The position numbers and the translations under genes were made by a program. Below the pieces are notes generated by a model that did no database searches, was not told where the DNA came from, and was given only the letters and a program-made list of their open reading frames with translations. Shown one piece after another: positions 16,553 through 26,338 of a stretch of 64,000 nucleotides of DNA. Numbering within the stretch: the stretch's first letter is position 1; the number at the start of each line of letters is the position of its first letter. Source of the stretch: Stutzerimonas stutzeri (GTDB lineage Bacteria; Pseudomonadota; Gammaproteobacteria; Pseudomonadales; Pseudomonadaceae); assembly GCF_000219605.1 (NCBI RefSeq), contig NC_015740.1, forward strand, positions 2,976,001-3,040,000, written 5' to 3'.

Positions 16553-17539
16553 TTATGGGGTCAACAGAATGATGGGATGTTGATCCTGAGCGTTGACTGC
16601 GTTCAGGTAAGCCTGGCCACTGATTTCTCTGCTTCCGAGATGTTCGAGCAGCAACGGTTGCGTCATCGCGGCATCGGTCATCTCGCGTAGGCCCAACATT
16701 ACCTGCGCTGCTTTGGCTTGGTTGGACTTGAACAGGTGCAGGTCATCCTCTCGCGAGTCTTGTTCCGCTTCGGTCATTCTTGCCGCAAGTTGTGTGGCGC
16801 TGAGCGGGTCAAACAGGTCGCTGTAGTTATCGGCAATAACCGTGGAGGCATGCTGAGCGGCGCTCATCTCGTTGGCTTGCAGCAGGCACTGAATGCGAGC
16901 GGCATTACACATTGCCAGCGCGCTGGTCATTTTATTGAACCAGTCGTAGTGGAAGCTGTTCTGGGTCAGGTGATGGCCGATCTCGCTTCTTAGGAAGCCG
17001 CTTTCCATGGCGAGCAGGCCTTCAATGGTCAGCCATTCCTGAGCTGGGCTGCGTAAAAACGAGGCCTGTTCGGCCCGCTCAAACAGCACGTAGATATTGG
17101 CGAACTTATGCCGCAGGTGTTTTTCTGCCAGCTCTTGGAAGTGCTTGTCCATCTGGCTGGATAGCTGAGCGATGGCGCTTTCGAGCCCTTTGAGCTTTTG
17201 GTTGATCAGCATAAAGCCCAACACGCTTACCCCAAGCCCGGTGGCGGCAAGGCCGATGTTGGCGTACTGCAGCATCTGCAGCCCTTCCACCATGGTTTTG
17301 AGTTGGTGCAACTGGACGTTGGCGTAACCAGAGGACGCCAGGTCCAGGGCGCTCAATGGGGAAAACGGCAAGAGGCTGGCGTTGCTGAGAAGCTTCTGCG
17401 CCAAGCCGGTTTCCTGAACGTGGCTGATAATCTGACCGGACATACTGTCCTTGAGCAGCGTACCGATGCGTACGATGCTGCCATCGGCAATACCGCTGGC
17501 AAACTTTGTGGGCACCTCAAACAGGATCTGCTCAACCAT
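16553..17539 (-). CDS. Unknown protein with one hydrophobic segment and helical C-terminus
   Basis: 328 aa. A hydrophobic stretch near residues 93-112 (YANIGLAATGLGVSVLGFML) is followed by a helical, heptad-like region (SAIAQLSSQMDKHFQELAEK) and mostly helical sequence to the end. No catalytic motif is recognised. Its ATG (17539) overlaps the end of the preceding gene (stop at 17532), so the two are a translationally coupled pair, possibly a membrane complex. They lie between brxC and fic as cargo of the BREX locus. Confidence 0.55.
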   Translation of the reverse strand: MVEQILFEVPTKFASGIADGSIVRIGTLLKDSMSGQIISHVQETGLAQKLLSNASLLPFSPLSALDLASSGYANVQLHQLKTMVEGLQMLQYANIGLAATGLGVSVLGFMLINQKLKGLESAIAQLSSQMDKHFQELAEKHLRHKFANIYVLFERAEQASFLRSPAQEWLTIEGLLAMESGFLRSEIGHHLTQNSFHYDWFNKMTSALAMCNAARIQCLLQANEMSAAQHASTVIADNYSDLFDPLSATQLAARMTEAEQDSREDDLHLFKSNQAKAAQVMLGLREMTDAAMTQPLLLEHLGSREISGQAYLNAVNAQDQHPIILLTP

Positions 17540-18230
17540 GGCGCAGCTCCTTGATCAACGTGTCCGCGGTGTTTTCGAGCATTTTGGTCATACCCATCGC
17601 CAGTGATCGTTCTTTTTTGCTGAAGTGGATTTTCTTGATGATCTGTTTGTCGACCCTGGCCTTCAGGCGGCTGCGGGCATTGCGCTTGATGCTTTTGAAG
17701 CGCAGTAGGGCTATCAGGAATAGGAACCCCAGGACTACCAGGCCGGCGATTAAGTTACGTGTCACGAGTACCGTCGTGGTGACGCCCAGAAACCCAAGCA
17801 GACCACCTACCGATACAGTGGCTGTAGAAAAGGCGACAACCGCTGGAATAGTTGCTGCAGCAACGCCGGTTGAAATAGCTGCAGTGCCTACATCCAGCAG
17901 TGTGCTCTTGCTGCTATGTCCGTCCAGAGAGGGGGTGAAATCCTCTTCGGGGATGGCTCGCGCTACGACTGATTGCAGGTCTTGCTCTGCCGCCATTCTC
18001 AATTCCGTGGCTTTGGTTTGGCACCACTCGGTAAAGAGCGGCTGAATGGTGTTGCGCAGATACCGGCCGGAAAAAAGTGCATCCCAAAAACTGATTTGGT
18101 CGATTTTGGCGTGCAGCTCGCCCTGCAGCTGCCGCGACTCGACTTCGAGGCGCTGCTGTGTTGTCTGCGTCCAGCGGTCCTTCCAACTCAGAATCAGTCG
18201 GCGGGCTTCTATCTTTTCCAGTCTGTCCAT
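17532..18230 (-). CDS. Unknown small protein with two membrane segments
   Basis: 232 aa from the ATG at 18230, which has GGAG seven bases upstream; a TTG at 18242 is the alternative. Residues ~1-90 are charged and helical (ARRLILSWKDRWTQTTQQ). Two hydrophobic stretches follow (AISTGVAAATIPAVVAFSTA and VTRNLIAGLVVLGFLFLIAL), then a basic tail rich in Lys/Arg. No family is recognised. It is coupled to the 328-aa gene and starts 26 bp after the truncated brxC. Confidence 0.55.
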   Translation of the reverse strand: MDRLEKIEARRLILSWKDRWTQTTQQRLEVESRQLQGELHAKIDQISFWDALFSGRYLRNTIQPLFTEWCQTKATELRMAAEQDLQSVVARAIPEEDFTPSLDGHSSKSTLLDVGTAAISTGVAAATIPAVVAFSTATVSVGGLLGFLGVTTTVLVTRNLIAGLVVLGFLFLIALLRFKSIKRNARSRLKARVDKQIIKKIHFSKKERSLAMGMTKMLENTADTLIKELRHG

Positions 18231-18256
18231 ACAACGCTCCAATCCTTGGTGTCTGG

Positions 18257-19512
18257 CTAGCGCAGCCGAATACGTTTGCCTTGTTGAATCTGTGCATCTA
18301 GCTCTGCTTTCAAGGCGCTGAGGAAACGATCCACGTCGGCCTGGGCCTCAAGGTAGACGCCATTACCCAGCTTGTTGAAAACGCTGGTGGCCGCAATTTC
18401 GACCACTGGCTTGGGTGGGGCGACAGGCTTGACCGGAACGGGAGGCGGCGTGCGCTCTTCCTTGACCTGGTTGCTACCTTGGGCCGCTTGCTGCGCGGCT
18501 TTTTCAGCTTGCTGCTGCAGCTTTTGCTGGCGATCCACCTCGGCTTGAATGGCGCGCTCCAGCTCGAAGATGCCGTCTTGCAGGCGCTCTTCGGCGGTTT
18601 GGCTTTCCAGTTGGTAAATGTGGGCCAGGCTGGTTTCAGTCTCGGCTTCGGCTTTAAGCAGCTGCAGTGGGCGCAGTAGGCGATTGCTTAGCTCAGCGCT
18701 TTCGATGCCGCTCTTGGCGATTTCGGCCTGCAGCAGGGCGATCTTCTGGTCTATCGCTGCCAGCGCCTGCTCGCGCTGTTCGGTGAGGATGCTGACGTTG
18801 ACTGTCTCAACGGTTTCTACCAAACCAGAGATTTTGTGCAGCTGGTTGTATGGGCTGGCATGGCTTTCGATGGCCTGAAGTTCGGCCATTGCCTTGCGGG
18901 CACTGTCATTCTTCTCCAGGGCGTTGCGGTTTTTTTCGAAGCGACGCAGGGCCTGTTGCAGCTGCTGCCAGCTGTGCAACTGGTTGGTGAAAAATTCGTT
19001 GAGGTCGCGGTAATCCTCTTCGAGGTCGAGGTAGTCGTTCTGGTTGTCGACCACCTCCTTGAAGAAGTCGACGCTATCGCTGTTGCCCAGCAGACGCTGT
19101 AGGGTCAGCAGAGACTTCTCGATTGTGCTTTTGCCTGGGAAGCGACCGACATCAACCTTGCTCTTGTAACTCTTGAGTTCGGAGAGCCAGGTTTCCAGGC
19201 GGCTGCGGTAGAAGGCATAGAGCTCTTTCTCACCGGCCGGGCCTAGGGCGTTGAACAGATCCTGACTGAGATTGCGGGCTTTCTTGAGCAATACCTCATC
19301 GGTCTGGCGCTTTTTCTGCACCGAGATTTCCCGACGCTTGCGGCTGTTGGTCAGGTATTCGAAAGCATCCGGCAATGCGAGGCTGGGGCCAGCAACATGG
19401 AAGGAAATCCGCCCGGCGGCAGCGAGGCGGCCGATCAACAGGAGGATTTCGCCATCAGGCCAGCCGAACGGACGCTTGTTGAAGCGCTCGACGATGTCTG
19501 ACATGTTGGCGC
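18257..19512 (-). pseudogene. brxC: BREX brxC, 3' third only (truncated at the IS21-family element)
   Basis: About 418 codons remain. Just inside the IS junction it reads VERFNKRPFGWPDGEILLLI, a recognisable BrxC C-terminal-region motif, followed by a long coiled-coil and a Pro-rich linker (PPPVPVKPVAPPKP). BrxC is normally around 1200 aa with an N-terminal P-loop ATPase, which is missing here. The open frame begins inside the IS end (19531), so any N-terminus would be fused to about six IS codons. The far side of the IS carries integrase sequence, not the rest of brxC, so the gap is a deletion or rearrangement rather than a simple insertion. The BREX cascade is therefore probably inactive unless it is complemented elsewhere. 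Confidence 0.8.
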
Positions 19513-19697
19513 TGATGGAAAATTGACCCACCCTGCCGATTGAAATTTGACCCAGGGCGGATTGCTGATTTTGTTACCAGCAACTGTGGATAAGTCTACC
19601 AGCGCAGCTGCTTTTGAACCCACTCCCTCGCTGTCCCAGTTCAGCTGTTGAAGACCTGCCACATGCAGCCATGCAGCAGGCCGTCGTCGCCATGAAA

Positions 19698-20501
19698 TCA
19701 GAACGGCTCATCGTCCTCCGGTTCCTGGCCGCCCTTACGCTTTCGCTCCCGTGATTTGATCTTGGCCTGGGCCGCCAAGCTACTGTGTTGCAGGCGATAG
19801 GACTCGTTACCGGTTTCGACGATGTGGCAGTGGTGGGTCAGCCGATCCAGCAGGGCGGTGGTCATCTTGGCGTCGCCGAACACGCTCGACCATTCGGCGA
19901 AGCTCAGGTTGGTGGTGATCACCACGCTGGTGTGTTCGTACAGCTTGGACAGCAGGTGAAACAGCAACGCACCGCCAGCCTGGCTGAACGGCAGATAACC
20001 CAGTTCGTCGAGGATGACCAGATCCATGCGCAGCAGTGCCTGGGCGATCCGCCCGGCTTTGCCGTCGTGTTTTTCGCGCTCCAGCAGATTGACCAGATCG
20101 ACCGTGGAGTAGAAGCGCACGCGCTTACCGTGCCGGGTGATGCCGGACACGGCCAGCGCGGTGGCTAGGTGGGTTTTACCGGTGCCTGGCCCACCGATCA
20201 GCACCACGTTCTGCGCGGTGTCGGTAAAGGCCAGGCTGGCCAGCTCGCTGATCAGGCGTGCGTCGGCGCTAGAGGCGTTGAAATCGAAGCTGGCCAGATC
20301 GCGGTGCATCGGCAGCTTGGCCATGTTCATCTGGTGGCTCACCGAGCGCATGGCGCGATCTGTGTGCTCTTGTTCCAGCAGGTGTTCGAGCAGCCACTTG
20401 GACGAGGCTGTGTTCGACTCACCCTGTGCAGTTAACTCCGCCCAGGCCGTGGCCATGCCGTGCAGGCGCAGCTCCTTGAGTTCCGCCATCAAATCACGCA
20501 T
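19698..20501 (-). CDS. istB: IS21-family helper ATPase IstB
   Basis: 267 aa from the ATG at 20501, overlapping the istA stop by 8 nt; the open frame upstream of it lies inside istA. Walker A is [11 protein letters not shown] and Walker B is [13 protein letters not shown], as in DnaC/IstB ATPases. IstB assists IstA in target selection and strand transfer. It appears intact. Confidence 0.93.
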   Translation of the reverse strand: MRDLMAELKELRLHGMATAWAELTAQGESNTASSKWLLEHLLEQEHTDRAMRSVSHQMNMAKLPMHRDLASFDFNASSADARLISELASLAFTDTAQNVVLIGGPGTGKTHLATALAVSGITRHGKRVRFYSTVDLVNLLEREKHDGKAGRIAQALLRMDLVILDELGYLPFSQAGGALLFHLLSKLYEHTSVVITTNLSFAEWSSVFGDAKMTTALLDRLTHHCHIVETGNESYRLQHSSLAAQAKIKSRERKRKGGQEPEDDEPF

Positions 20502-22002
20502 GACCGACCTCCTCGGCCTGGCCACGCAGGCGGTCGTAGCGCGCCGTGTTAGCGACGGGGGCTTCCTTGAGCGACAAGTGGGTTTCGACGCTGGGTGGTG
20601 GTTCGGTCGCGGCCAGGCGCGCCACGACATTGAGGATGTGTTCGGCGCTCAGGCTGCCGCTTTCCAGTACCAGCTCAACAGCCACCAGCACCGCATCGAG
20701 CCCGGCGACTGGTACGGCAGCCAGAACTTGCGCCATGATCCGGTCACCGCCGGCATGACGCCCCAGACCGTGCTTAAGCTGACGCAGCGGCGCCGGCAGA
20801 TCAGCAAAGGGCGCGCCGTTGCGCAGCGCACCGGGCTTGCGTTCGATCAGCGGGAGGTAGTGCTGCCAGTCATAGCTGACCTGGTCGCGATCCAGCAAGC
20901 GGACATGGCTGGCGATCAGCGCGTCGTCAGCCACCACCTCGATTCGCGTCGGATACAAACGGCTGCTGACCCACTTACCCGCGTACTCACACGGCACCGA
21001 GTAGCGGTTGCGCCCGACGCTGACCAGGCAGGTGCTGGAGACCCGCGCAGGCCGCTCGACGTAACCGTCGAATGGCGCTGGCACAGGCATCAGTTCAGCG
21101 TGCTCCAACTCCAGCACTTCGGCCACACTCAGACCGCTGTATTGAGGGTGCGTCAGCTCGTTCCAAAGCGCGCGGCAGCGCTGGCCCAGCCAGGCATTGA
21201 GTTCCTCGAAGGAGTGAAACTGGCAGTCCTGGGCGTCTAGCCAGATACGCCTGCGGCTGTCTTGCACGTTCTTTTCAACGATGCCCTTTTCCCAACCAGC
21301 GGCGACGTTGCAGAAGTCCGGATCAAGCAGGTAATGCGCGCACATCACCGCAAAGCGTGCATTCACCGCCCGGCCTTTGCCCTTATTGACCTTGTCGACG
21401 GCGGTCTTCATGTTGTCGTAGATGCCCCGGCGCGGCACGCCGCCCAAGGCGCCGAACGAGCGTGTATGGGCGTCAAATAACATCTCATGGCCCTGGCTCG
21501 GATACGCCACAAGCCAGAACGCACGGCTGGCACACAGCTTCAGATGTGCCACCTGCATACGCCGGTAAATGCCGCCGACCAGCAAGCCTTCCTCGCTCCA
21601 GTCAAACTGAAACGCCTCGCCAAGAGCAAAGGTCAGTGGCACAAAGGCCTGCGACGCCTTGTCCTGTCCCCCTCGCCAGGCACGGATAAACGCGGTGAGC
21701 TGGCTGTAGCCACCGTCATAACCTTCGGCTTTGATTTGCGCCAACAGCGCCTTGGCACTGCGCCGCTGTTGCTTGGGCCGCAGCGAATCGGCCTTTAGCG
21801 CCTGCTCCAGCGTGGTGTGAAAAGGGCTGAGTTTGTTGAAGATCGCGCGGCGTTGGTAGACCGGCGGCTTGGCCTCAGGTGCTCTGACCCACTTGCGAAT
21901 CGTGTTGCGCGCCAACCCGGTGCGCTTGGCTATCTCATGCAGCGACAGCTTGTCGCGGAAATACATCCGGCGGATTTTGCCCATCATTTCCATACTGATC
22001 AC
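20494..22002 (-). CDS. istA: IS21-family transposase IstA
   Basis: 502 aa. An N-terminal helix-turn-helix ([20 protein letters not shown]) is followed by a DDE integrase core with Asp in AFQFDWSEE, Asp in [11 protein letters not shown] and Glu in [12 protein letters not shown]. The length fits the family (about 500 aa). It appears complete and, with the readable terminal repeats, the element may still be mobile. Confidence 0.93.
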   Translation of the reverse strand: MISMEMMGKIRRMYFRDKLSLHEIAKRTGLARNTIRKWVRAPEAKPPVYQRRAIFNKLSPFHTTLEQALKADSLRPKQQRRSAKALLAQIKAEGYDGGYSQLTAFIRAWRGGQDKASQAFVPLTFALGEAFQFDWSEEGLLVGGIYRRMQVAHLKLCASRAFWLVAYPSQGHEMLFDAHTRSFGALGGVPRRGIYDNMKTAVDKVNKGKGRAVNARFAVMCAHYLLDPDFCNVAAGWEKGIVEKNVQDSRRRIWLDAQDCQFHSFEELNAWLGQRCRALWNELTHPQYSGLSVAEVLELEHAELMPVPAPFDGYVERPARVSSTCLVSVGRNRYSVPCEYAGKWVSSRLYPTRIEVVADDALIASHVRLLDRDQVSYDWQHYLPLIERKPGALRNGAPFADLPAPLRQLKHGLGRHAGGDRIMAQVLAAVPVAGLDAVLVAVELVLESGSLSAEHILNVVARLAATEPPPSVETHLSLKEAPVANTARYDRLRGQAEEVGHA

Positions 22003-22099
22003 CCTGTGTTCTCCTGCTCAAAAATTGAGCAGAAGCAGTTGAACACCTGGGTCAGTTTTCAGTCGGCAGAACAGCCTCTACTGGGTCAGTTTTCGGTCA

Positions 22100-22983
22100 G
22101 CGGCAACAACCATCAAACCAGGCATGCACACCATGTTCGTTTTTGCCGCTTCGTCGCTTTTCTGCGTACCGACTTTCAAATCGTGGATGCCAGGCATATT
22201 CAACAGCCTCACCTCGAAAGCTATGCGGAAATACTGTACGGCCTTGCTTCCACTGGCCAGATGAAATTGAGCTACGCACAGAACCTGCTCTCCTCCGTGA
22301 ATACAGTGATGCACGGATTTCGCAGGGATCACGCAGTCTGGATCGCTCCGGCAGAAGCTGTGGGCCTCCGCAGTCAGGTAAGAACCGTTATGCCTGGTGG
22401 AAACTGGAGCCAAGTGGAAGAAGTTGTAGAGAAGTTGAAATCCGGGGGCAACGAGCGTGCAGCTGCAGTCGTTCTGCTAGCCCGAGCGTTTGGCATGCGG
22501 TATCGCGAGGCGGTCCTGGGCGACCTAAACCGTATGAAGCGCGAAGCGAACTCGGGCAATGTGGCAATCCTAGAAGGGACAAAAGGCGGGCGACGATGCG
22601 CCTCCCGACGCATTCCGATCGGCGATCGCCAACTACATGCTCTCTATTTCGCGCTCAAAGTGCGACCGGACGGATCGGCCAATTTGCTGGCGGAAGACGA
22701 GACCTTCAAGGGCTTCTTGGATACCGTGGCAAAAACGGCACGCCCTGTGCTGAAGGCATGCGGTATTCGTTGCTTTCACGATCTCCGGGCAGCTCGAATG
22801 ATTGAGGTATACGAATCGATTTCTGGCCAACCAGCGCCCGTACGCGGGCTAAGTCTTGACGCTGGGCGAGACACAGAAGCGAGAGCCCAGGTCGCACTCC
22901 AGTCAGGACACGGCGAGCACCGAACCAGTGTCGCTTATATCGGCAGGAAGCCGTACAGAAGAGCTGTGGAGTCGTCATCGTGA
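22100..22983 (+). pseudogene. Tyrosine-recombinase-type integrase, N-terminus removed by the IS
   Basis: Integrase sequence starts right at the IS end and runs in frame to 22983 (about 290 codons). The core-binding part (MKLSYAQNLLSSVNTVMHGF) precedes a catalytic-type domain with FGMRYREAVLGDL (Arg I region), CFHDLRAARMIE (HxLR-like) and ALQSGHGEHRTSVAYIG (GH...Y region). The frame entering from the IS gives no native start, so the gene is 5'-truncated. It overlaps the next gene (GTGA at 22980), so the two were a pair. It is probably from a different integrative element than the xis-int modules further right. Confidence 0.7.
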
Positions 22984-23333
22984 TCAGCCATATTCTGGCC
23001 AGGATTCGCTGGAACGGCCTGTCACCGCTCCATCAGCGGCGTCACTCGACCAGAATCAAAGTGATGCTCAACGCCATGGCGGAGCGTTTCCCGCATCTCA
23101 AACATCCCGAACAGGTAAAACTGAAGCATCTCTGCTGGCTACACGACATGTGGCTCATCAAACAAGGCTTTGCGGATGCCACTCGGTCGGACTACAAGCG
23201 AAGCATGGCCCTACTGGTAGCTGCGCTAGGCGGTAGCCTTCACTGGCAAAGCGCGCTGAACATGACAAAGGATTCGAGGAAAGGTGGTCGCCCGGAGACT
23301 TGTAAGGCGATCAAAACCAAGCGACGCAGTTAA
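22980..23333 (+). CDS. Integrase-associated small protein (core-binding-like)
   Basis: 117 aa, GTG start overlapping the integrase stop. It contains a segment (HLCWLHDMWLIKQGFADATR) resembling the SAM-like core-binding region of tyrosine recombinases, but no catalytic domain. Its pairing with the truncated integrase suggests a two-subunit recombinase or accessory factor; this is inference. It ends 40 bp before the umuC stop on the other strand. Confidence 0.5.
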   Translation: MISHILARIRWNGLSPLHQRRHSTRIKVMLNAMAERFPHLKHPEQVKLKHLCWLHDMWLIKQGFADATRSDYKRSMALLVAALGGSLHWQSALNMTKDSRKGGRPETCKAIKTKRRS

Positions 23334-23373
23334 CAGGCCGTGTGTAAACCTAGCCGTCTGACGTGAGGCTCGC

Positions 23374-24654
23374 CTAGTCGCACCGCACCACCCACAACTG
23401 ATCCAGCCTGGTAGTGAAACTCTGGCTCATCATCTCCCGTCGCATGCCCCAGTCTGGCGCGGTGGTTACCCGGCCGGGCCGGAGGGTGTTGCGGCCCCAC
23501 TTGGCGTTTATTGCATCGAGCACGCCCATAACGCGCTCCGACGCGGCGGGCTGGGTTTGGGCGAATAGATCGTCGGTGTACTCGCCGCGCTGGCAGAGGT
23601 CCATCAGCAGGACCTCTGCCTTGCTGAACGAAAAGCCATCGCGATAGATGTGTTCCAACCCAGCGATCGCCGCCCGGATGATGTAGCGGGTGTCGTTGGT
23701 GGGATACGGCAGCTCACACACGACGCCTTTCGCGAACTTGGGCTCGTCGGGATTAAACATGCCGGTACGGATGCTGATTCGGACGCGCTTGCACATGGAC
23801 TGCTGTGCCCTCAGCTTCTCGCTGGCCCGAGCGGCATATGCCGCCACTGCGTCCTTGATTGGCTCAAGCTCGCGCAGGCGCTTGCCGAACATCCGCGAGC
23901 AGCAGATCTCCTGTTTGGGTGACGCGACCTCCTCCAGATCGAGGCACGGCGTCCCGCGCAGTTCGCGTGCGGTTTTCTCGATGACCACGCTGAATTTTTT
24001 GCGCAGGGTCCAGGCATCCGCGCTAGCTAGATCCCAAGCAGTACGTATGCCCAACCTGTTCAGGTGCTCGGTCATCCGGCGACCGACACCCCATACATCG
24101 CCGACGTCAGTCACGCGCAGCACCTTGTCGCGCCGCACCGGGTCGAGAAGGTCCACTACCCCACCCGTCTGCTTCTGCCAGCGCTTCGCTGAATGGTTCG
24201 CCAACTTGGCGAGCGTCTTGGTCCCCCCAATGCCCACCCCGACCGGGATACCTGTGCTGCGCAGTACCTCAGCGCGGATCCGCCTGCCGAGCACTTCGAC
24301 GTCTGGCACACCGGTAAGGTCGGCAAACGACTCGTCGATTGAGTACACCTCAACCGCAGGCACCAGGCTCTCGATGACCGTCATGACGCGCTCGCTCATG
24401 TCGCCGTACAGCGCGTAATTGCTGGAAAACACCACAACGCCCCAACGCTCCAGGTCGCGCCGGATCTGAAAATACGGCACGCCCATTTTGATACCGAGCT
24501 GCTTTGCCTCGGCCGAGCGCGCGATCACGCAGCCGTCATTGTTCGAAAGCACGACGATAGGCGTACGGCGCAAGTCTGGTCGAAAGACACGCTCGCAGCT
24601 GGCGTAGAACGAGTTGCAATCAATGAGGGCGATGGCCCGCTCAGTACTTGCCAT
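23374..24654 (-). CDS. umuC: Y-family DNA polymerase V subunit UmuC (RulB type)
   Basis: 426 aa. [20 protein letters not shown] carries the first catalytic Asp, and [12 protein letters not shown] the SIDE motif of Y-family polymerases. UmuC with UmuD' copies past DNA lesions in the SOS response. The start overlaps the umuD end by 14 nt. Length is typical (about 420). Plasmid- and island-borne copies in Pseudomonas are called rulAB and raise UV tolerance. It is intact, although rulB genes are known targets for integron-like elements with integrases such as the pair just to its left. Confidence 0.93.
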   Translation of the reverse strand: MASTERAIALIDCNSFYASCERVFRPDLRRTPIVVLSNNDGCVIARSAEAKQLGIKMGVPYFQIRRDLERWGVVVFSSNYALYGDMSERVMTVIESLVPAVEVYSIDESFADLTGVPDVEVLGRRIRAEVLRSTGIPVGVGIGGTKTLAKLANHSAKRWQKQTGGVVDLLDPVRRDKVLRVTDVGDVWGVGRRMTEHLNRLGIRTAWDLASADAWTLRKKFSVVIEKTARELRGTPCLDLEEVASPKQEICCSRMFGKRLRELEPIKDAVAAYAARASEKLRAQQSMCKRVRISIRTGMFNPDEPKFAKGVVCELPYPTNDTRYIIRAAIAGLEHIYRDGFSFSKAEVLLMDLCQRGEYTDDLFAQTQPAASERVMGVLDAINAKWGRNTLRPGRVTTAPDWGMRREMMSQSFTTRLDQLWVVRCD

Positions 24655-25072
24655 GGATTCGGATGCTGTATGACACCACGCCCCATACGTAGAGTTCTTC
24701 GCTTTCGAGGAGGTACCGCGGCGGGAACTTCGGATTAGCCGAGCGCAGAATGACCTGGCTGCCGGCTCGGTCGAAAATCTTGACCAGAGGCTCGTTATTC
24801 AGCGCTGCGATGATCACCTCCCCTTTTTCTGCCTCCCGTCCCCGGTCGATGATCAGAATGTCTCGGTCGAAAATGCCGACCTGGATCATGCTCTCCCCGT
24901 CTGCGCGCGCCAGGTAGGTATGCGGAGCTCGGATGTTCATCAGCTCGTCGAGCGAGATGCTCCCCTCCATGTGGTCCTGCGCTGGGCTCGGGAATCCGGC
25001 GGGCACGCAGAAACTGAAAAACGGCAGTGCAATTGTGGCGGGAGCAGCAGGTCCCAACATATGGACGGGCAT
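24641..25072 (-). CDS. umuD: SOS mutagenesis protein UmuD (RulA type)
   Basis: 143 aa. The self-cleavage site is probably Ala25-Gly26 (CVPAGFPSP); the serine/lysine dyad is Ser61 (DGESM) and Lys98 (EPLVKIFD), as in LexA/UmuD S24 peptidases. RecA-stimulated cleavage gives UmuD', the partner of UmuC. A LexA box lies 17 bp upstream of the ATG, so SOS control is expected. Confidence 0.93.
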   Translation of the reverse strand: MPVHMLGPAAPATIALPFFSFCVPAGFPSPAQDHMEGSISLDELMNIRAPHTYLARADGESMIQVGIFDRDILIIDRGREAEKGEVIIAALNNEPLVKIFDRAGSQVILRSANPKFPPRYLLESEELYVWGVVSYSIRIHGKY

Positions 25073-25088
25073 GGCACAGACCTCATAA

Positions 25089-25104
25089 CTGTATGCATAT
25101 ACAG
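25089..25104. promoter_or_regulatory. LexA (SOS) box between umuD and the SRAP gene
   Basis: CTGTATGCATATACAG is a perfect match to CTGT-N8-ACAG with an A/T-rich centre. It lies 17 bp upstream of umuD and 51 bp upstream of the divergent SRAP gene, so it could control both. Confidence 0.9.
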
Positions 25105-25154
25105 TATTCTGAAGCTAGAGTCCGGTCAATTGAACCAGATGTGCGGGGGCACCC

Positions 25155-25904
25155 ATGTGTGGACGTTTCGCTCAGTACCGAATCGCCTATGAGTACCTGG
25201 ACAAGATCGCGATGCAGCTGCCCTTGCCATTGCCATTGCCATTGCCATTGCCATTGCCATTGCGTGGCAGCGTGAATCCTGAGCCAATCGGACGCTACAA
25301 CGTGTGTCCGCAATCACTGGTTCAGCTCCTGCACCAGGACGATGATGGCCTGCGCATGGAGCCGGTCAAGTGGGGTTACGCTCCATTGTGGGCACAGGGG
25401 AAGAGACCACCAGCGATAAATGCCAGAGTGGAAACGGCCGCGACTAGCAGATTCTTTCGCGATATCTGGCAAACAGGCCGTGCAATAGTGCCCGCTGATG
25501 GTTGGTACGAGTGGAAGAAGGACGCGGAGAATCCGAAGATCAAACAGCCCTACTACATCACGCTCCGTAGCGGCGAGCCGATGTTTTTCGCTGCGCTCGG
25601 GCGGTTTCAGCGAGGCGGCTCGCTGGAACCGCGAGACGGCGACGGCTTTGTTGTCATTACGTCATCCAGCGCTGCCGGCATGCTCGATATTCACGATCGG
25701 CGTCCACTGGTTCTAACGCCGGAGTACGCGGCTCACTGGATGTCCTCGGATTTACCGCCGCGCGAGGCTGAAGAGCTCGCACTAAAGCATGGTTTGTGCG
25801 TGGAGGAGTTCGAGTGGCGTCCGGTGGGAAAGGACGTCGGGAACGTGCGAAATGAGGGGCCCGAACTTATCGATCGGCCAACATTAGATGATAGTAGTGA
25901 TTAA
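25155..25904 (+). CDS. SRAP/HMCES-like abasic-site shielding protein
   Basis: 249 aa. It starts MCGRF, giving the catalytic Cys2 that forms a thiazolidine cross-link with abasic sites in single-stranded DNA; this fixes the start at 25155. Other family motifs are INARVET, VPADGWYEWKK and the histidine region DIHDRRPLVL. E. coli YedK is the model. It is divergent from umuDC with a shared LexA box, a sensible SOS pairing of translesion synthesis with abasic-site protection. Unusual is a (Leu-Pro)7 run at residues ~22-36, encoded by a perfect hexanucleotide repeat, before the PIGRYNVCP motif. Confidence 0.92.
   Translation: MCGRFAQYRIAYEYLDKIAMQLPLPLPLPLPLPLPLRGSVNPEPIGRYNVCPQSLVQLLHQDDDGLRMEPVKWGYAPLWAQGKRPPAINARVETAATSRFFRDIWQTGRAIVPADGWYEWKKDAENPKIKQPYYITLRSGEPMFFAALGRFQRGGSLEPRDGDGFVVITSSSAAGMLDIHDRRPLVLTPEYAAHWMSSDLPPREAEELALKHGLCVEEFEWRPVGKDVGNVRNEGPELIDRPTLDDSSD
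25224..25263 (+). repeat. Hexanucleotide microsatellite (TTGCCA)6 inside the SRAP gene
   Basis: Six full TTGCCA units plus a partial one, coding Leu-Pro repeats. Being 6 bp long, unit gain or loss keeps the frame and changes only the length of a loop near the active site. Confidence 0.95.
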
Positions 25905-26293
25905 CCGGCTACTCATACGAGAGTCAGCTATTAGGACGCAGGGTCTATTGGAGCGCTGGGGCTATTCAATTGCTGCCAGCAGACAGATCACCCTTTCCAA
26001 ACCTCAGCAGCCAGTGGTAACTCATTCAGCTTCTGCACGCATCAGGCGTTTTTATTTTGAAAACTAGAGAAATACAGTCACTTACAAAACAGCTGACTTA
26101 CTGCCCCAAAGCGCATTATACAGCGACCAGGCTAGAGGGCATGAATTCCCAGTCCTATTCAGACAGCAAATCATCATAAAACATCGGATCTCCACGCTCA
26201 TTCTTCCAAATCCAATTTTCCCTCAATTAGACAACTTCCAGCAGCCAATGCCGGTGATATAAATATCTCGTCAGCCTAACTAACGAGGTAAAT
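25905..26293. other. Gene-free stretch: leader of the int-A module
   Basis: No gene is seen. From about 26035 to 26293 it resembles the leader upstream of the second module (40240-40508), sharing ATCAGGCGTTTTTA near 26040, GAATTCCCAGTCCT, TTTTCCCTCAATTAGAC and GAGGTAAATATGAACAC at the xis start. The shared blocks suggest a conserved control region for xis-int and a common origin of the two modules. Confidence 0.75.
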
Positions 26294-26338
26294 ATGAACA
26301 CTTACAAACATCAGTCCTGGGTTGTGCCGGGCCTCTGG

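Larger units (their letters stand above)
19513..22099 (-). mobile_element. IS21-family insertion sequence
   Basis: About 2,587 bp, holding istA and istB on the minus strand. Terminal inverted repeats can be read: left TGATGGAAAATTGACCCA, right (inverted) TGACCGAAAACTGACCCA, beginning TG and ending CA as in IS21. Inner repeats of the same GACCCA core occur at about 19541-19555 and 22048-22060, typical of the family. I see no convincing target duplication (left flank ...GTTGGCGC, right flank GCGGCAAC...), consistent with deletion or recombination after insertion. It marks the junction between the BREX remnant and the integrase remnant. Confidence 0.9.

Noticed and set aside
19505..22107. Target duplication around the IS21 element.
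   Set aside because: Flanks GTTGGCGC and GCGGCAAC do not form a clear direct repeat; only the ends of the IS are claimed.
25224..25263. The short tandem repeats considered as a CRISPR array.
   Set aside because: Six-base perfect units inside a coding region with no spacers; it is a microsatellite. No CRISPR array is visible in the window.
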